Source of the DNA: an uncultured Lachnospiraceae bacterium
GTDB taxonomy: Bacteria > Bacillota > Clostridia > Lachnospirales > Lachnospiraceae
DNA: 62,323 nucleotides
Reading direction: 5' to 3'
Assembly (NCBI GenBank): GCA_900319245.1
Contig: ONNQ01000017.1
Location: forward strand, 1-62,323
Shown here: one piece after another, positions 51,341 through 59,371 of the stretch
Position numbering within the stretch: the first letter of the stretch is position 1
Layout: every line of letters begins with the position of its first letter
Position numbers and translations under genes: made by a program
The notes under the pieces: generated by a model
Databases searched by the model: none
The model's input: only the letters and a program-made list of their open reading frames with translations
What the model was told of the DNA's origin: nothing

Positions 51341-52947
51341 AAACACGCAAGAGATTTCTCGCTGTCCTTCTGATCGCCGTCTTCGCGGTCCTTTCTCTGA
51401 CCGGCTGCCACGGATCCCGCGGACGCGCCGCCTTCCAGGTGCCGGAACAGCTCGACGAGAGCGCGAAGATCGAATTGACCTTCTGGGCCAAAAACGACAC
51501 CAACAAGACGCAGACCACGATCTATGAAAAGGCGATCTCCGATTTCGAGGCGCTCTATCCCAATATCAAGGTCAATATGCGTCTCTACACGGACTACGGA
51601 AAGATTTACAACGATGTCATTACGAACATCGCGACCAACACGACGCCCAATATCTGCATCACCTACCCCGACCATATCGCTACGTACATGACCGGCGACA
51701 ATGTCGTGGTCCCGCTGGATTCCCTGATGGGCGACGAGCGCTACGGTCTCGCCGGGAGCGAGCTCAAATTCGACGCCCCTTCCAAGGAGGAAATCGTCCC
51801 TCAGTTCCTGTCGGAGTGCGCGATCGGCGGAACGACCTACGCGCTTCCCTACATGCGCTCGACCGAGGCCTGTTACGTCAACAAGACCTTTGTAGAGAAG
51901 CTTGGCTATGAACTGCCCGACGTCCTGACCTGGGACTTCGTGTGGGAAGTGTCGGAAGCTGCGACCAAGAAGGACGCTGACGGCAATTTCGCTGTCAACG
52001 GACAGAAAGTCATGATCCCCTTTATCGACAAGTCCACCGATAATATGATGATCCAGATGCTCAAGCAAAGAGACGCGGGCTATTCCACGGACAGCGGAGA
52101 GGTGGAACTCTTCAACGACACGACCAAAGAGATCCTGATGACCGTCGCGGAGCACGCGAAGACCGGCGCCTTCTCCACGTTCAAAATATCGAGTTACCCG
52201 GCCAACTTCCTGGACGCCGGCCAGTGCATCTTTGCTATCGACTCGACGGCAGGCGCGACCTGGATGGGCAGCCATGCGCCGCTCTCCGATATCAGTAAGG
52301 ACAAGTTTGTGGAGTTTGAGACAGCGGTCCGCATGTTCCCGCAGTATGACCCGGAGAACCCCAGGATGATCTCCCAGGGACCCTCCATCTGTATCTTCAA
52401 CAAAGAGGATCCGCAAATTGTTCTGGCCTCCTGGCTCTTTACGCAGTACCTGATCAGCAATGACGTGCAGATCGCCTACTCGCAGACGGAAGGCTATGTG
52501 CCCGTCACGACCAAGGCGCAGAACGCCGCGGAGTATCAGGATTACCTGTCCCGCAGCGGCGAGGACAACAACCTTTACTATGACGTCAAAATCAGTGCGG
52601 CCAAGCTCCTGATCGACAACGTCCAGTACACCTTTGTGACGCCCGTCTTCAACGGATCGACCTCTCTGCGTGACGCAGCCGGCCAGCTGATCGAAAATGT
52701 GACCAAGTCCGTCCGCAGAAAAGCGACGGTCGACGACGCCTACCTGGAGAACCTGTTCTCGGAAGTGACGGCGCTCTATCGTCTGGACCAGACCAGCATG
52801 CGGAACCAGGGCACAGAGGGCGGAGACAAGGACATGGGGCCTCTGCCGACAGCCTCCAAGGCGCTGCTCATCACACTCGGCGTCACATGGGTCCTGATCG
52901 GCGCCTATTACATAAGAGAGCGCATGAAGGCGTCCCAAAACAACTGA
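51337..52947 (+). CDS. Sugar-binding lipoprotein with additional C-terminal membrane helix
   Basis: The 536-residue extracellular solute-binding protein (family 1) has a lipobox 'LSLTGC' at the N-terminus. The core has 'IELTFWAKNDTNKTQTTIYE', 'FEALYPNIKVNMRLYTD' and 'SECAIGGTTYALPYMRST', typical of oligosaccharide- or glycerophosphate-binding relatives. Unusually, residues about 508-528 ('LLITLGVTWVLIGAYYI') form a C-terminal membrane helix followed by 'RERMKASQNN', so the protein would be held at both ends. The last codons and stop are the first unit of a 48-bp tandem duplication. A GH4 enzyme at 39-40 kb could use the imported sugar. Confidence 0.92.
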   Translation: MKTRKRFLAVLLIAVFAVLSLTGCHGSRGRAAFQVPEQLDESAKIELTFWAKNDTNKTQTTIYEKAISDFEALYPNIKVNMRLYTDYGKIYNDVITNIATNTTPNICITYPDHIATYMTGDNVVVPLDSLMGDERYGLAGSELKFDAPSKEEIVPQFLSECAIGGTTYALPYMRSTEACYVNKTFVEKLGYELPDVLTWDFVWEVSEAATKKDADGNFAVNGQKVMIPFIDKSTDNMMIQMLKQRDAGYSTDSGEVELFNDTTKEILMTVAEHAKTGAFSTFKISSYPANFLDAGQCIFAIDSTAGATWMGSHAPLSDISKDKFVEFETAVRMFPQYDPENPRMISQGPSICIFNKEDPQIVLASWLFTQYLISNDVQIAYSQTEGYVPVTTKAQNAAEYQDYLSRSGEDNNLYYDVKISAAKLLIDNVQYTFVTPVFNGSTSLRDAAGQLIENVTKSVRRKATVDDAYLENLFSEVTALYRLDQTSMRNQGTEGGDKDMGPLPTASKALLITLGVTWVLIGAYYIRERMKASQNN

Positions 52948-53007
52948 ACAAGGTTTTATATAAGGGAGCGCATGAAGGCGTCCCAAAACAATTGAACCAG
53001 GTTTTAT
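52912..53007 (+). repeat. Tandem duplication (48-bp period) at the binding-protein 3' end
   Basis: Units at 52912-52959 and 52960-53007 differ at only about four positions. Unit 1 encodes 'IRERMKASQNN' and the stop (52945-52947). Unit 2 repeats this after the stop. A TATAAT at 53024-53029 just beyond unit 2 is the likely -10 for the next gene, so the duplication also shifted spacing upstream of that promoter. Confidence 0.92.
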
Positions 53008-53125
53008 TTTGGCGAAACTTCGCTATAATAAAATAGAACGCGGGCCGGTCCCGCGGTACACCGTAACTGTAGTCATATAATAGCAGGATCCGCCTGCAGA
53101 ACAGGCAGACCAAAGGGAGGACACT

Positions 53126-53962
53126 ATGAAAAAAGCACTCGTGATCATGCTGACAAGCGCAGTGATGATGGCAGCGGTTGCATGCGGCAGCAACAATACC
53201 GCCGCGCCCGCCGCAGAGGCACCGGCTGAAGAAGCACAGGCAGAGGCAACCACACAGGAAGTGGAAAGTGAAGTGATGGACGAGACGGAAGATGTGGAAG
53301 CAAACATTCCGGAGGATCCCATGACCTATGAAGATTATGCGGCAGCAGAAGTAGACAGCGAAGTTATCATCCAGGGCGCGATCCAGGCTAAGCAGTCCTA
53401 TTATGCGCAGGACGATCAGGGATCGGCCAACATCTATCTGCAGGATGAGAATGGCGGCGCCTATTTCCTCTACAACCTTCCCTGCACAGAGAAGGAATAT
53501 GAGCTGATGGAAATCGGCAAGTTCATGAAGGTCAAGGGCTACAAGGCAGAATGGTCCGGTGAAGTCGAAGTCATCGACGCGATCTGGCAGTTCGAGGACG
53601 GCGAGTACATCGCAGAGCCCGAGGACGTCACAGCGCTTCTTGGCACAGACGAGCTGATCAACAAGCAGAATAAGTATGTATGCTTCAAGGGCGTCACTGT
53701 TGAGCCCGCCGGCGAAGACACCGATGCAGCGTATCTCTACAACTGGGATGGCTCCGGTTCCGAAGGCGACGACCTCTACTTCAACGTCTCTGTAAATGGA
53801 CAGACCTACAGCTTCACCGTTGAGTCCAATCTGTGCGGCCCCGATTCAGACATCTACAAGGCCGTCAAGGACTTCAAGGTCGGCGATGTGATCGATCTGG
53901 TCGGCTTCCTGTACTGGTATGAAGGCCCCAACCCGCACATCACAGGCATCCTGGCACAGTGA
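53126..53962 (+). CDS. Lipoprotein with acidic linker and OB-like domains
   Basis: The 278-residue protein has a lipobox ('VACGS') after a short signal peptide. An Ala/Glu-rich linker follows (about 28-68). Two beta-rich domains come next, at about 80-160 ('SEVIIQGAIQAKQSYYAQDD', 'FMKVKGYKAEWSGEVEVID') and about 178-278 ('NKYVCFKGVTVEPAGED', 'GDVIDLVGFLYWYEGPNPHI'), which look like OB-fold modules seen in surface proteins of gut Firmicutes. GGGAGG precedes ATG 53126. A terminator follows, so it is a single-gene unit. Ligand unknown. Confidence 0.8.
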   Translation: MKKALVIMLTSAVMMAAVACGSNNTAAPAAEAPAEEAQAEATTQEVESEVMDETEDVEANIPEDPMTYEDYAAAEVDSEVIIQGAIQAKQSYYAQDDQGSANIYLQDENGGAYFLYNLPCTEKEYELMEIGKFMKVKGYKAEWSGEVEVIDAIWQFEDGEYIAEPEDVTALLGTDELINKQNKYVCFKGVTVEPAGEDTDAAYLYNWDGSGSEGDDLYFNVSVNGQTYSFTVESNLCGPDSDIYKAVKDFKVGDVIDLVGFLYWYEGPNPHITGILAQ

Positions 53963-54012
53963 TAAAACGGGATTGGCGCACGATTTGATACGTAAAATCT
54001 GTTATGTAACGG

Positions 54013-54044
54013 AAAGGTCTGGCTTTCGGGCCAGGCCTTTCTTG
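54013..54044 (+). terminator. Rho-independent terminator after the OB-like lipoprotein
   Basis: AAAGGTCTGGC and GCCAGGCCTTT pair over 11 bp (one G-T), followed by CTTG. The T-run is short. Confidence 0.75.
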
Positions 54045-54080
54045 CAAATTCGGGACAGATGATTTCCTGGGGAGAGTGGT

Positions 54081-55175
54081 ATGGACATTACGAAAATTGT
54101 CATCACGGGAGGCCCCTGCGCGGGTAAAACGACGGCCATGAACTGGATTCAGCACGCCTTCACGGAAAGAGGCTACGACGTGCTGTTTGTGCCGGAGACG
54201 GCCACAGAGCTCATCACCGGCGGCGTGGCGCCCTGGACCTGCCGGACCAATTCGGACTACCAGCACTGCCACATGCGGTTTCAGCTGGAGAAAGAAAAGG
54301 TCTTCGAGCAGGCCGCGCGGGTCATGAAAAAGGACAAGGTCCTGATCGTCTGCGACAGGGCCGCGCTGGACAATAAAGTCTACATGGACGAAGAGACCTT
54401 CCAATCGGTCCTTCAGTCAGTCCATGCCAGCGAAGTGGAGCTGCGGGACCAGTATGACGCGGTCTTTCATCTGGTCACGGCGGCCAAGGGTGCCGAGGAA
54501 TTCTATACCACGGCCAACAATACTGCCCGCATCGAGACCGTAGAGCAGGCGGCCGCCATGGACGATCAGTTCATCGCGGCATGGACAGGGCATCCCCATC
54601 TGCGCATCATCGATAACTCCACGGACTTTGAGGACAAGATGAAACGGCTGATCGCGGAGATCGCCTCCTTCCTCGGCGCACCCGGACCCTTTGAGATCGA
54701 GCGCAAGTTCCTCATCGAGTATCCGGATATCGAATGGCTGTCCTCCCTTCCCAACTGCGAGAAGGTGGAGATCATCCAGACCTACCTCAAAGTGAACGAG
54801 ATGGAAGAAGTCAGGGTGCGCCAGAGAGGCAGTCAGGGCCACTATATCTACTACCAGACCAGAAAGCGCAAGGTCAATGATTATAAGCGCATCGAGTCGG
54901 AACGCAGAATCTCCAAGGACGAGTATCTGAACCTGATCATGAATGCGGACACCTCCCTCGGCCGCATCCGCAAGGACAGATATTGCCTGACCTACAACAA
55001 CCAGTCCTTCCAGATCGACGTCTATCCTTTCTGGAAAGACAAGGCCATTGCGGAGATCGAACTGCAGCATGTGGATGACCAGATCGATTTCCCTAAGGAA
55101 CTTAGCGTGATCAAAGAAGTGACCGGCGATCCGGACTACAGAAACGCATCGCTTGCAAGGCGCAGGCCGGAGTGA
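54081..55175 (+). CDS. AAA-type P-loop kinase-like domain fused to CYTH triphosphate-tunnel domain
   Basis: The 364-residue protein joins two nucleotide/phosphate domains. Residues 1-190 hold a P-loop 'GGPCAGKTT' with 'VCDRAALDNKVYM' as Walker B-like region, similar to the AAA_28/NadR-kinase/TTD14 group. Residues about 200-364 are a CYTH domain starting at the signature 'FEIERKFLI', with further basic and acidic strand residues ('VRVRQRGSQGHY', 'EIELQHVDD') lining the tunnel. CYTH enzymes act on triphosphates or polyphosphate with a metal. The next gene has another triphosphate-tunnel fold (VTC), which suggests related polyphosphate or nucleotide chemistry. GGGGAGAG precedes ATG 54081. Confidence 0.9.
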   Translation: MDITKIVITGGPCAGKTTAMNWIQHAFTERGYDVLFVPETATELITGGVAPWTCRTNSDYQHCHMRFQLEKEKVFEQAARVMKKDKVLIVCDRAALDNKVYMDEETFQSVLQSVHASEVELRDQYDAVFHLVTAAKGAEEFYTTANNTARIETVEQAAAMDDQFIAAWTGHPHLRIIDNSTDFEDKMKRLIAEIASFLGAPGPFEIERKFLIEYPDIEWLSSLPNCEKVEIIQTYLKVNEMEEVRVRQRGSQGHYIYYQTRKRKVNDYKRIESERRISKDEYLNLIMNADTSLGRIRKDRYCLTYNNQSFQIDVYPFWKDKAIAEIELQHVDDQIDFPKELSVIKEVTGDPDYRNASLARRRPE

Positions 55176-55200
55176 GCGGAATATAACAAAGAGTCATGTG

Positions 55201-55252
55201 GCTCATACCAAGTGTCAGAATGAAAATGGCACTTGGTATGAGCTGTTTTTTT
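55201..55252 (+). terminator. Rho-independent terminator after the AAA-CYTH gene
   Basis: A 16-bp stem (GCTCATACCAAGTGTC with 55228-55243, one G-T) runs into TGTTTTTTTT. Confidence 0.93.
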
Positions 55253-55347
55253 GCCAAAAAAACGAAACTTAATTCTATTTCTAAGTTTGGACTAAGTTTC
55301 CCATGCCAAAATAGCCACAGAACAAAGAAAGAGAGGTGATGATACAG

Positions 55348-56097
55348 ATGAAAACCGATATGCAAGTAAAGTCCGACATGCCGATGCAGCGTAAAACGGA
55401 TATGCAAGCGGCGCAGGAAGAGATTCATTACCGTCACGAGTGGAAGCACGAGATCGCATGGTCCGATCTCTTCGCGATAAGACAAAGGCTAAGAGCCGTC
55501 GCACAGACGGATCCGCATGCGGTGGATGGGAAGTATTTGATCCGCAGTCTGTATTTTGACAATTTTAATGACAAGGCGCTGCGGGAGAAGGTCGACGGCG
55601 TAAACCGGAGAGAGAAGTTTCGGATCCGCTACTACAACCTGGATCCAAGCACCGTGATCCATCTGGAAAAGAAGAGCAAGCTGAACGGCCTTGGCACCAA
55701 GTATTCCGCACCGCTCACAGCTGTACAGGCGCAGAAGATCGTCGACGGCGACATCGACTGGATGCTCGAGTCGCCGCACAGCCTGATCCGGGAGCTGTAC
55801 TGTAAAATACGGAACCAGGGCATAAAGCCCATGACGATCGTGGATTACACGAGGGAGCCCTTTATATACGGGCCGGGCAATGTGAGAGTCACCTTCGACT
55901 ACGACATACGGACAGGACTCCGGTGCACGGATTTTCTGGATCCGGAATGTGTGACGATCCCGGTCCCTGACGCGGGGATCATCCTGGAAGTCAAATGGGA
56001 CAACTACCTGCCTTCCATCATCAAAGATACCGTGCAGACGCCTGGCAGAAGGGTGTGCGCGTTTTCCAAATACGAGCGGTGCAGAGCGTACGATTGA
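55348..56097 (+). CDS. VTC-domain protein (polyphosphate polymerase-like)
   Basis: The 249-residue protein carries the VTC domain: 'RHEWKHEIAWSDLFAIRQRL', 'YLIRSLYFDNFNDKALREKV', 'REKFRIRYYN', 'IHLEKKSKLNGLGTKYSAPL' and the closing 'GIILEVKWDNYLPSIIKDTV'. These give the basic and acidic residues of a triphosphate tunnel that in yeast Vtc4 makes polyphosphate from ATP. The first 25 residues are a Met/Lys-rich extension with a repeated 'KTDMQ' motif. ATG 55348 has GAGAGG about 11 bases upstream; a GTG at 55336 overlaps the ribosome site. It begins a cluster with a DUF4956 membrane protein and a Cthe_2159-type beta-helix protein, a set often seen together in Firmicutes. Its 3' end carries a triple 22-bp repeat. 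Confidence 0.9.
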   Translation: MKTDMQVKSDMPMQRKTDMQAAQEEIHYRHEWKHEIAWSDLFAIRQRLRAVAQTDPHAVDGKYLIRSLYFDNFNDKALREKVDGVNRREKFRIRYYNLDPSTVIHLEKKSKLNGLGTKYSAPLTAVQAQKIVDGDIDWMLESPHSLIRELYCKIRNQGIKPMTIVDYTREPFIYGPGNVRVTFDYDIRTGLRCTDFLDPECVTIPVPDAGIILEVKWDNYLPSIIKDTVQTPGRRVCAFSKYERCRAYD

Positions 56098-56139
56098 GCG
56101 GTGCAAGGCTTATGATTGAGCGGTGCAGGGCGTACGATT
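56074..56139 (+). repeat. Triple tandem 22-bp repeat over the VTC gene stop codon
   Basis: Three 22-base units (56074, 56096, 56118) start GAGCGGTGCA and end with ACGATT or ATGATT. The stop codon (56095-56097) spans the junction of units 1 and 2. Since 22 is not a multiple of 3, units 2 and 3 lie outside the reading frame. Confidence 0.95.
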
Positions 56140-56210
56140 GAAAAGGCAGTAACGATACAAAAACAAACAATAACAGATCAAATCAAACTTAAAGAAATGA
56201 GGGAGTACAT

Positions 56211-56882
56211 ATGACATTTTCAGATATTTTCAAATCAAGTTTTCTTGCAAACGTAACAGCAGTCACAATGTTTGATATGGTGGTCGCCCTTTTGCTGGCT
56301 TTTGGCGTAGGTGTATTCATCTACCTGATCTATAAAAAGACCTATGCGGGCGTTATGTATTCATCCACTTTTGGCGTGACCCTTGTGGCGCTCACAATGA
56401 TCACGACGCTCGTCATCCTGGCCGTGACCAGCAACGTAGTCCTTTCCCTTGGTATGGTCGGTGCGTTGTCCATCGTCCGATTCAGGACAGCAATCAAGGA
56501 GCCTCTGGATATCGCGTTCCTGTTCTGGTCCATTGCGGCCGGTATCGTACTGGCAGCGGGCATGATCCCTCTGGCCGTGTTCGGCAGTGTGCTGATCGGT
56601 CTGATCATTCTGTTTTTTGCCAACCGCAAAGAGAATACAAAGCCCTACATTGTCGTAGTCAACTGCGATGGACATGACAGCGAGGAGAAGGCGGTTGCCT
56701 ACCTGAAAGAGCAGACCAATAAGTGTGTGGTCAAAAGCAAGACCGCCCGCAAAGGCAATGTGGAGATGAGCCTGGAAGTCAGACTCAAAGAGGACAACAC
56801 AGATTTCATCAACGAACTCTCGGAGATCGGCGGAATCGACAGCGCAGTGCTGGTCAGCTACAACGGAGACTACATGGGTTAA
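56211..56882 (+). CDS. DUF4956 membrane protein
   Basis: The 223-residue protein has four membrane helices (about 18-42, 50-80, 82-100 and 103-140) with the family block 'LSLGMVGALSIVRFRTAIKEP' and a soluble C-terminal domain of about 80 residues that looks ACT- or ferredoxin-like ('KPYIVVVNCDGHDSEEKAV'). DUF4956 genes are regularly next to VTC-domain genes, as here, so the product may form the membrane channel or anchor for polyphosphate production. GAGGGAG precedes ATG 56211. Confidence 0.88.
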   Translation: MTFSDIFKSSFLANVTAVTMFDMVVALLLAFGVGVFIYLIYKKTYAGVMYSSTFGVTLVALTMITTLVILAVTSNVVLSLGMVGALSIVRFRTAIKEPLDIAFLFWSIAAGIVLAAGMIPLAVFGSVLIGLIILFFANRKENTKPYIVVVNCDGHDSEEKAVAYLKEQTNKCVVKSKTARKGNVEMSLEVRLKEDNTDFINELSEIGGIDSAVLVSYNGDYMG

Positions 56883-56900
56883 TGGCAGGAGGTAACATCA

Positions 56901-59144
56901 ATGTCAACGCACAACAGACGACTGGATAAGATCTGCGTTGTCATCGTCGCCGTAAGCCTGCTCCTGACAGTTCTGTTCATGAACGGGGAGTCCCTTGGGA
57001 TCACAATGATCGTGGATGAGGACGCGGAGAGCTATTCGGGCACCACATATTTCACCACCAATGACCAGAACAGCGACTGGGATACCGAAGGCGCGACAGT
57101 CATCACACTGACCGGGGACGGCGCGGAGATTTCCGGAAACGGCGCGTATGTGAACGGCCAGGAGGTGGTGATCACAGAGGCCGGAAGATACGTGGTCTCC
57201 GGGTCACTGAGCGACGGCAAGATCACCGTGGACGCGCACAATTCCTCCAAGGTATGGATCCTGCTCGACGGAGTCGATATTAATTGCAGCGATGACGCGT
57301 GCATCAGAGTCGATCAGGCGGAGAAGGTCTTCCTGACACTGGCGGAGAACAGCGTGAACACCCTGACCAGCGGCAGCACCTATTCCGATACAGCCTTGCA
57401 GGATGGGACAGACGGCGCAATATTTGCACACGATGATCTTACGATCAACGGAAGCGGCAGCCTTTCGGTGACCGCGGAGTACAGACATGGAATAGCCGCC
57501 AACGATGATCTTGTCATCACGGGCGGTACGATCACAATAAAGGCGGCTGCGGACGCGATCCACGCCAATGACAGCGTATGTATCAAAGAAGCGCAGATCA
57601 CAGTAGACGCCGGCGATGACGGCATTGTCACAGCCAATGAAGAAGAAAACGGATATATGTATATCGAGTCCGGCACAATCAACATTACGGCTGCGGAAGA
57701 CGGAATGCATACGACCGGTGATATCACGATCGCCGGCGGTTCCATCACAATCGCAGCCGGCGACGACGGAATCCATTCCGACCAATATGTATACATTGAG
57801 GATGGTGAGATCCTGATCAATGAGTGCTACGAAGGCATCGAGGCGCTGATCATCGATGTGAGCGGCGGCACGATTACGATCTACCCCGAGGATGATGGAT
57901 TCAACGCCAATGGCGGCAGCAGTGATATGTTCGGATTCGGTGGCGGACCCGGACAAGGCGGAATGCAAGGCTCAAGCAAAGAAGAAGATCTTGGGCAAGA
58001 TGGTTCTGATCCGGTTGACATGAGCAGTGATGGAGACAGCAGCGGACAGATGGAACAGACTGCGGAGGAAATACAGTCTTCTGAAACGGCTGCGGAGGAA
58101 ACACAATCCTCTGAAACGGCTGCGGAGGAAGAAGAGACCTATATCTACATCAGCGGCGGTACGATCACAATCATCAATGACAGCGGCCGTGATGCGGACG
58201 GCCTCGATTCCAACGAAGATATCAGGATCAGCGGCGGTACGATCTATATTAGTCTGCTCGGTTCAGGCAGCAACTGCGCGGTTGACTATGGCAGTGAGAG
58301 CGGCGGCGTGGCTGAGATCACAGGCGGAACGATCATTGCCTGCGGCGCGTCCTCCATGGCGGAAGGATTCAGCTCAACATCCACACAGGCTTCGATTCTC
58401 TACAACACTAGTACAGTTGCAGATGAAGGAACCACTTTGGCACTCGAAGATGAAGAAGGAAATATCCTCCTTTCCTGGGATGTGCCTTGTTCCTTCAGTT
58501 CGGCGCTGATCAGCTGCCCTGAGATGCAGGTTGGCAACAGTTATCAGGTTGTGATCGGAGACAGTTCTGAAGAGATTACGATCGAGGAAATCTCTACATC
58601 CTATGGTGACGCACAAAGCGACATGGGTAACGGAAATATGGGCGGCGGTATGCAGCACGGAGGCGAAATACAACCCGGAGGCGGTTTTGAAGGCTGGCCG
58701 TTCAGCGACACGACGGAGGGCACGGCTTCGGAAGACAGCACAACTGAAGACAGCACAGAAAATGCACAGGGCGACATGCCTGCTATGCCGGAAGGTATGC
58801 AAGAGGGACATGGCGGTCCCGGCGGGCATGGCGGCCGTGGAAATGGGCAGACACCGCCTGACATGAGCCAAGATGGAGCGACAGAAATGCAGACGCCTCC
58901 TGACATGAACCAGGACGGAACGACAGAAGGTCAGACACAGTCTGAGATGCATGACGGGCAGACCGGCGGTCCCATGATGGGAGAACAGGGACAGCAGGAG
59001 ACTTCGCAGGAAGCAGAAGATCAGGCGGAAGAACAGACTGTCACAGCACAGACTGTAGATGCCGGGTCCTGGAAAATTTACGGTGGATGTGCCGCATTGT
59101 TGATCGCCGCTATCGCGGTCAGCAAGTTCTACAAGCGGCATTGA
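56901..59144 (+). CDS. Cthe_2159-type carbohydrate-binding beta-helix protein, membrane anchored
   Basis: The 747-residue surface protein has an N-terminal signal/anchor (about 12-32). Residues about 60-540 form a right-handed beta-helix-like repeat region with recurring 'GGTITIxAAxDGI' and 'ITGGTI' motifs ('DDLVITGGTITIKAAADAI', 'GDITIAGGSITIAAGDDGI'). This is the pattern of the Cthe_2159 domain, whose founder binds polygalacturonate and calcium. A Gln/Ser/Glu insert with 'ETAAEE' repeats lies near 390-412. Residues 570-715 are Gly/Met/Gln-rich and disordered ('PPDMNQDGTTEGQTQ'), and a C-terminal membrane helix (about 724-743) ends in basic residues. AGGAGG precedes ATG 56901. It is the third gene of the VTC cluster. 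Confidence 0.88.
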   Translation: MSTHNRRLDKICVVIVAVSLLLTVLFMNGESLGITMIVDEDAESYSGTTYFTTNDQNSDWDTEGATVITLTGDGAEISGNGAYVNGQEVVITEAGRYVVSGSLSDGKITVDAHNSSKVWILLDGVDINCSDDACIRVDQAEKVFLTLAENSVNTLTSGSTYSDTALQDGTDGAIFAHDDLTINGSGSLSVTAEYRHGIAANDDLVITGGTITIKAAADAIHANDSVCIKEAQITVDAGDDGIVTANEEENGYMYIESGTINITAAEDGMHTTGDITIAGGSITIAAGDDGIHSDQYVYIEDGEILINECYEGIEALIIDVSGGTITIYPEDDGFNANGGSSDMFGFGGGPGQGGMQGSSKEEDLGQDGSDPVDMSSDGDSSGQMEQTAEEIQSSETAAEETQSSETAAEEEETYIYISGGTITIINDSGRDADGLDSNEDIRISGGTIYISLLGSGSNCAVDYGSESGGVAEITGGTIIACGASSMAEGFSSTSTQASILYNTSTVADEGTTLALEDEEGNILLSWDVPCSFSSALISCPEMQVGNSYQVVIGDSSEEITIEEISTSYGDAQSDMGNGNMGGGMQHGGEIQPGGGFEGWPFSDTTEGTASEDSTTEDSTENAQGDMPAMPEGMQEGHGGPGGHGGRGNGQTPPDMSQDGATEMQTPPDMNQDGTTEGQTQSEMHDGQTGGPMMGEQGQQETSQEAEDQAEEQTVTAQTVDAGSWKIYGGCAALLIAAIAVSKFYKRH

Positions 59145-59155
59145 CATAAAAAAGA

Positions 59156-59204
59156 CTTACTGTATCACCTTATACTCCCTCGGTGATGCGGTAAGTTTTT
59201 TTGT
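59156..59204 (+). terminator. Rho-independent terminator after the VTC cluster
   Basis: A 15-bp stem (ACTTACTGTATCACC with 59183-59197, two G-T pairs) runs into TTTTTTT. Confidence 0.93.
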
Positions 59205-59240
59205 GCCCTTTCATTGCCCTTAAGGAAGCGTCCATGGCAC

Positions 59241-59333
59241 GAAAAGGGCATCAAGCCAGAAAGGGCGCCAAGTTAGAAAAGGGCATCAAGACCAGAAAAC
59301 AAAGAACAAAGCACAAAAAAAGGCACCAAGCCG
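59241..59333. repeat. Short degenerate repeats in the convergent gap
   Basis: A 17-base motif, GAAAAGGGCATCAAGCC and variants, occurs at 59241, 59259, 59276 and 59317, the first three nearly end to end. It resembles one arm of the terminator at 59315-59362, as if that stem had been copied several times. No gene lies here. Confidence 0.6.
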
Positions 59334-59362
59334 GAACAAAGCAATGCTTCCGGCTCGATGCC
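59315..59362 (-). terminator. Terminator of the acidic lipoprotein gene
   Basis: On the minus strand GGCA...AGCCGGA pairs with TCCGGCT...TGCC (59322-59335 with 59349-59362, small internal mismatch), followed by a T-run (A-run at 59315-59321 on the plus strand). Confidence 0.8.
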
Positions 59363-59371
59363 CTAAAGTGA

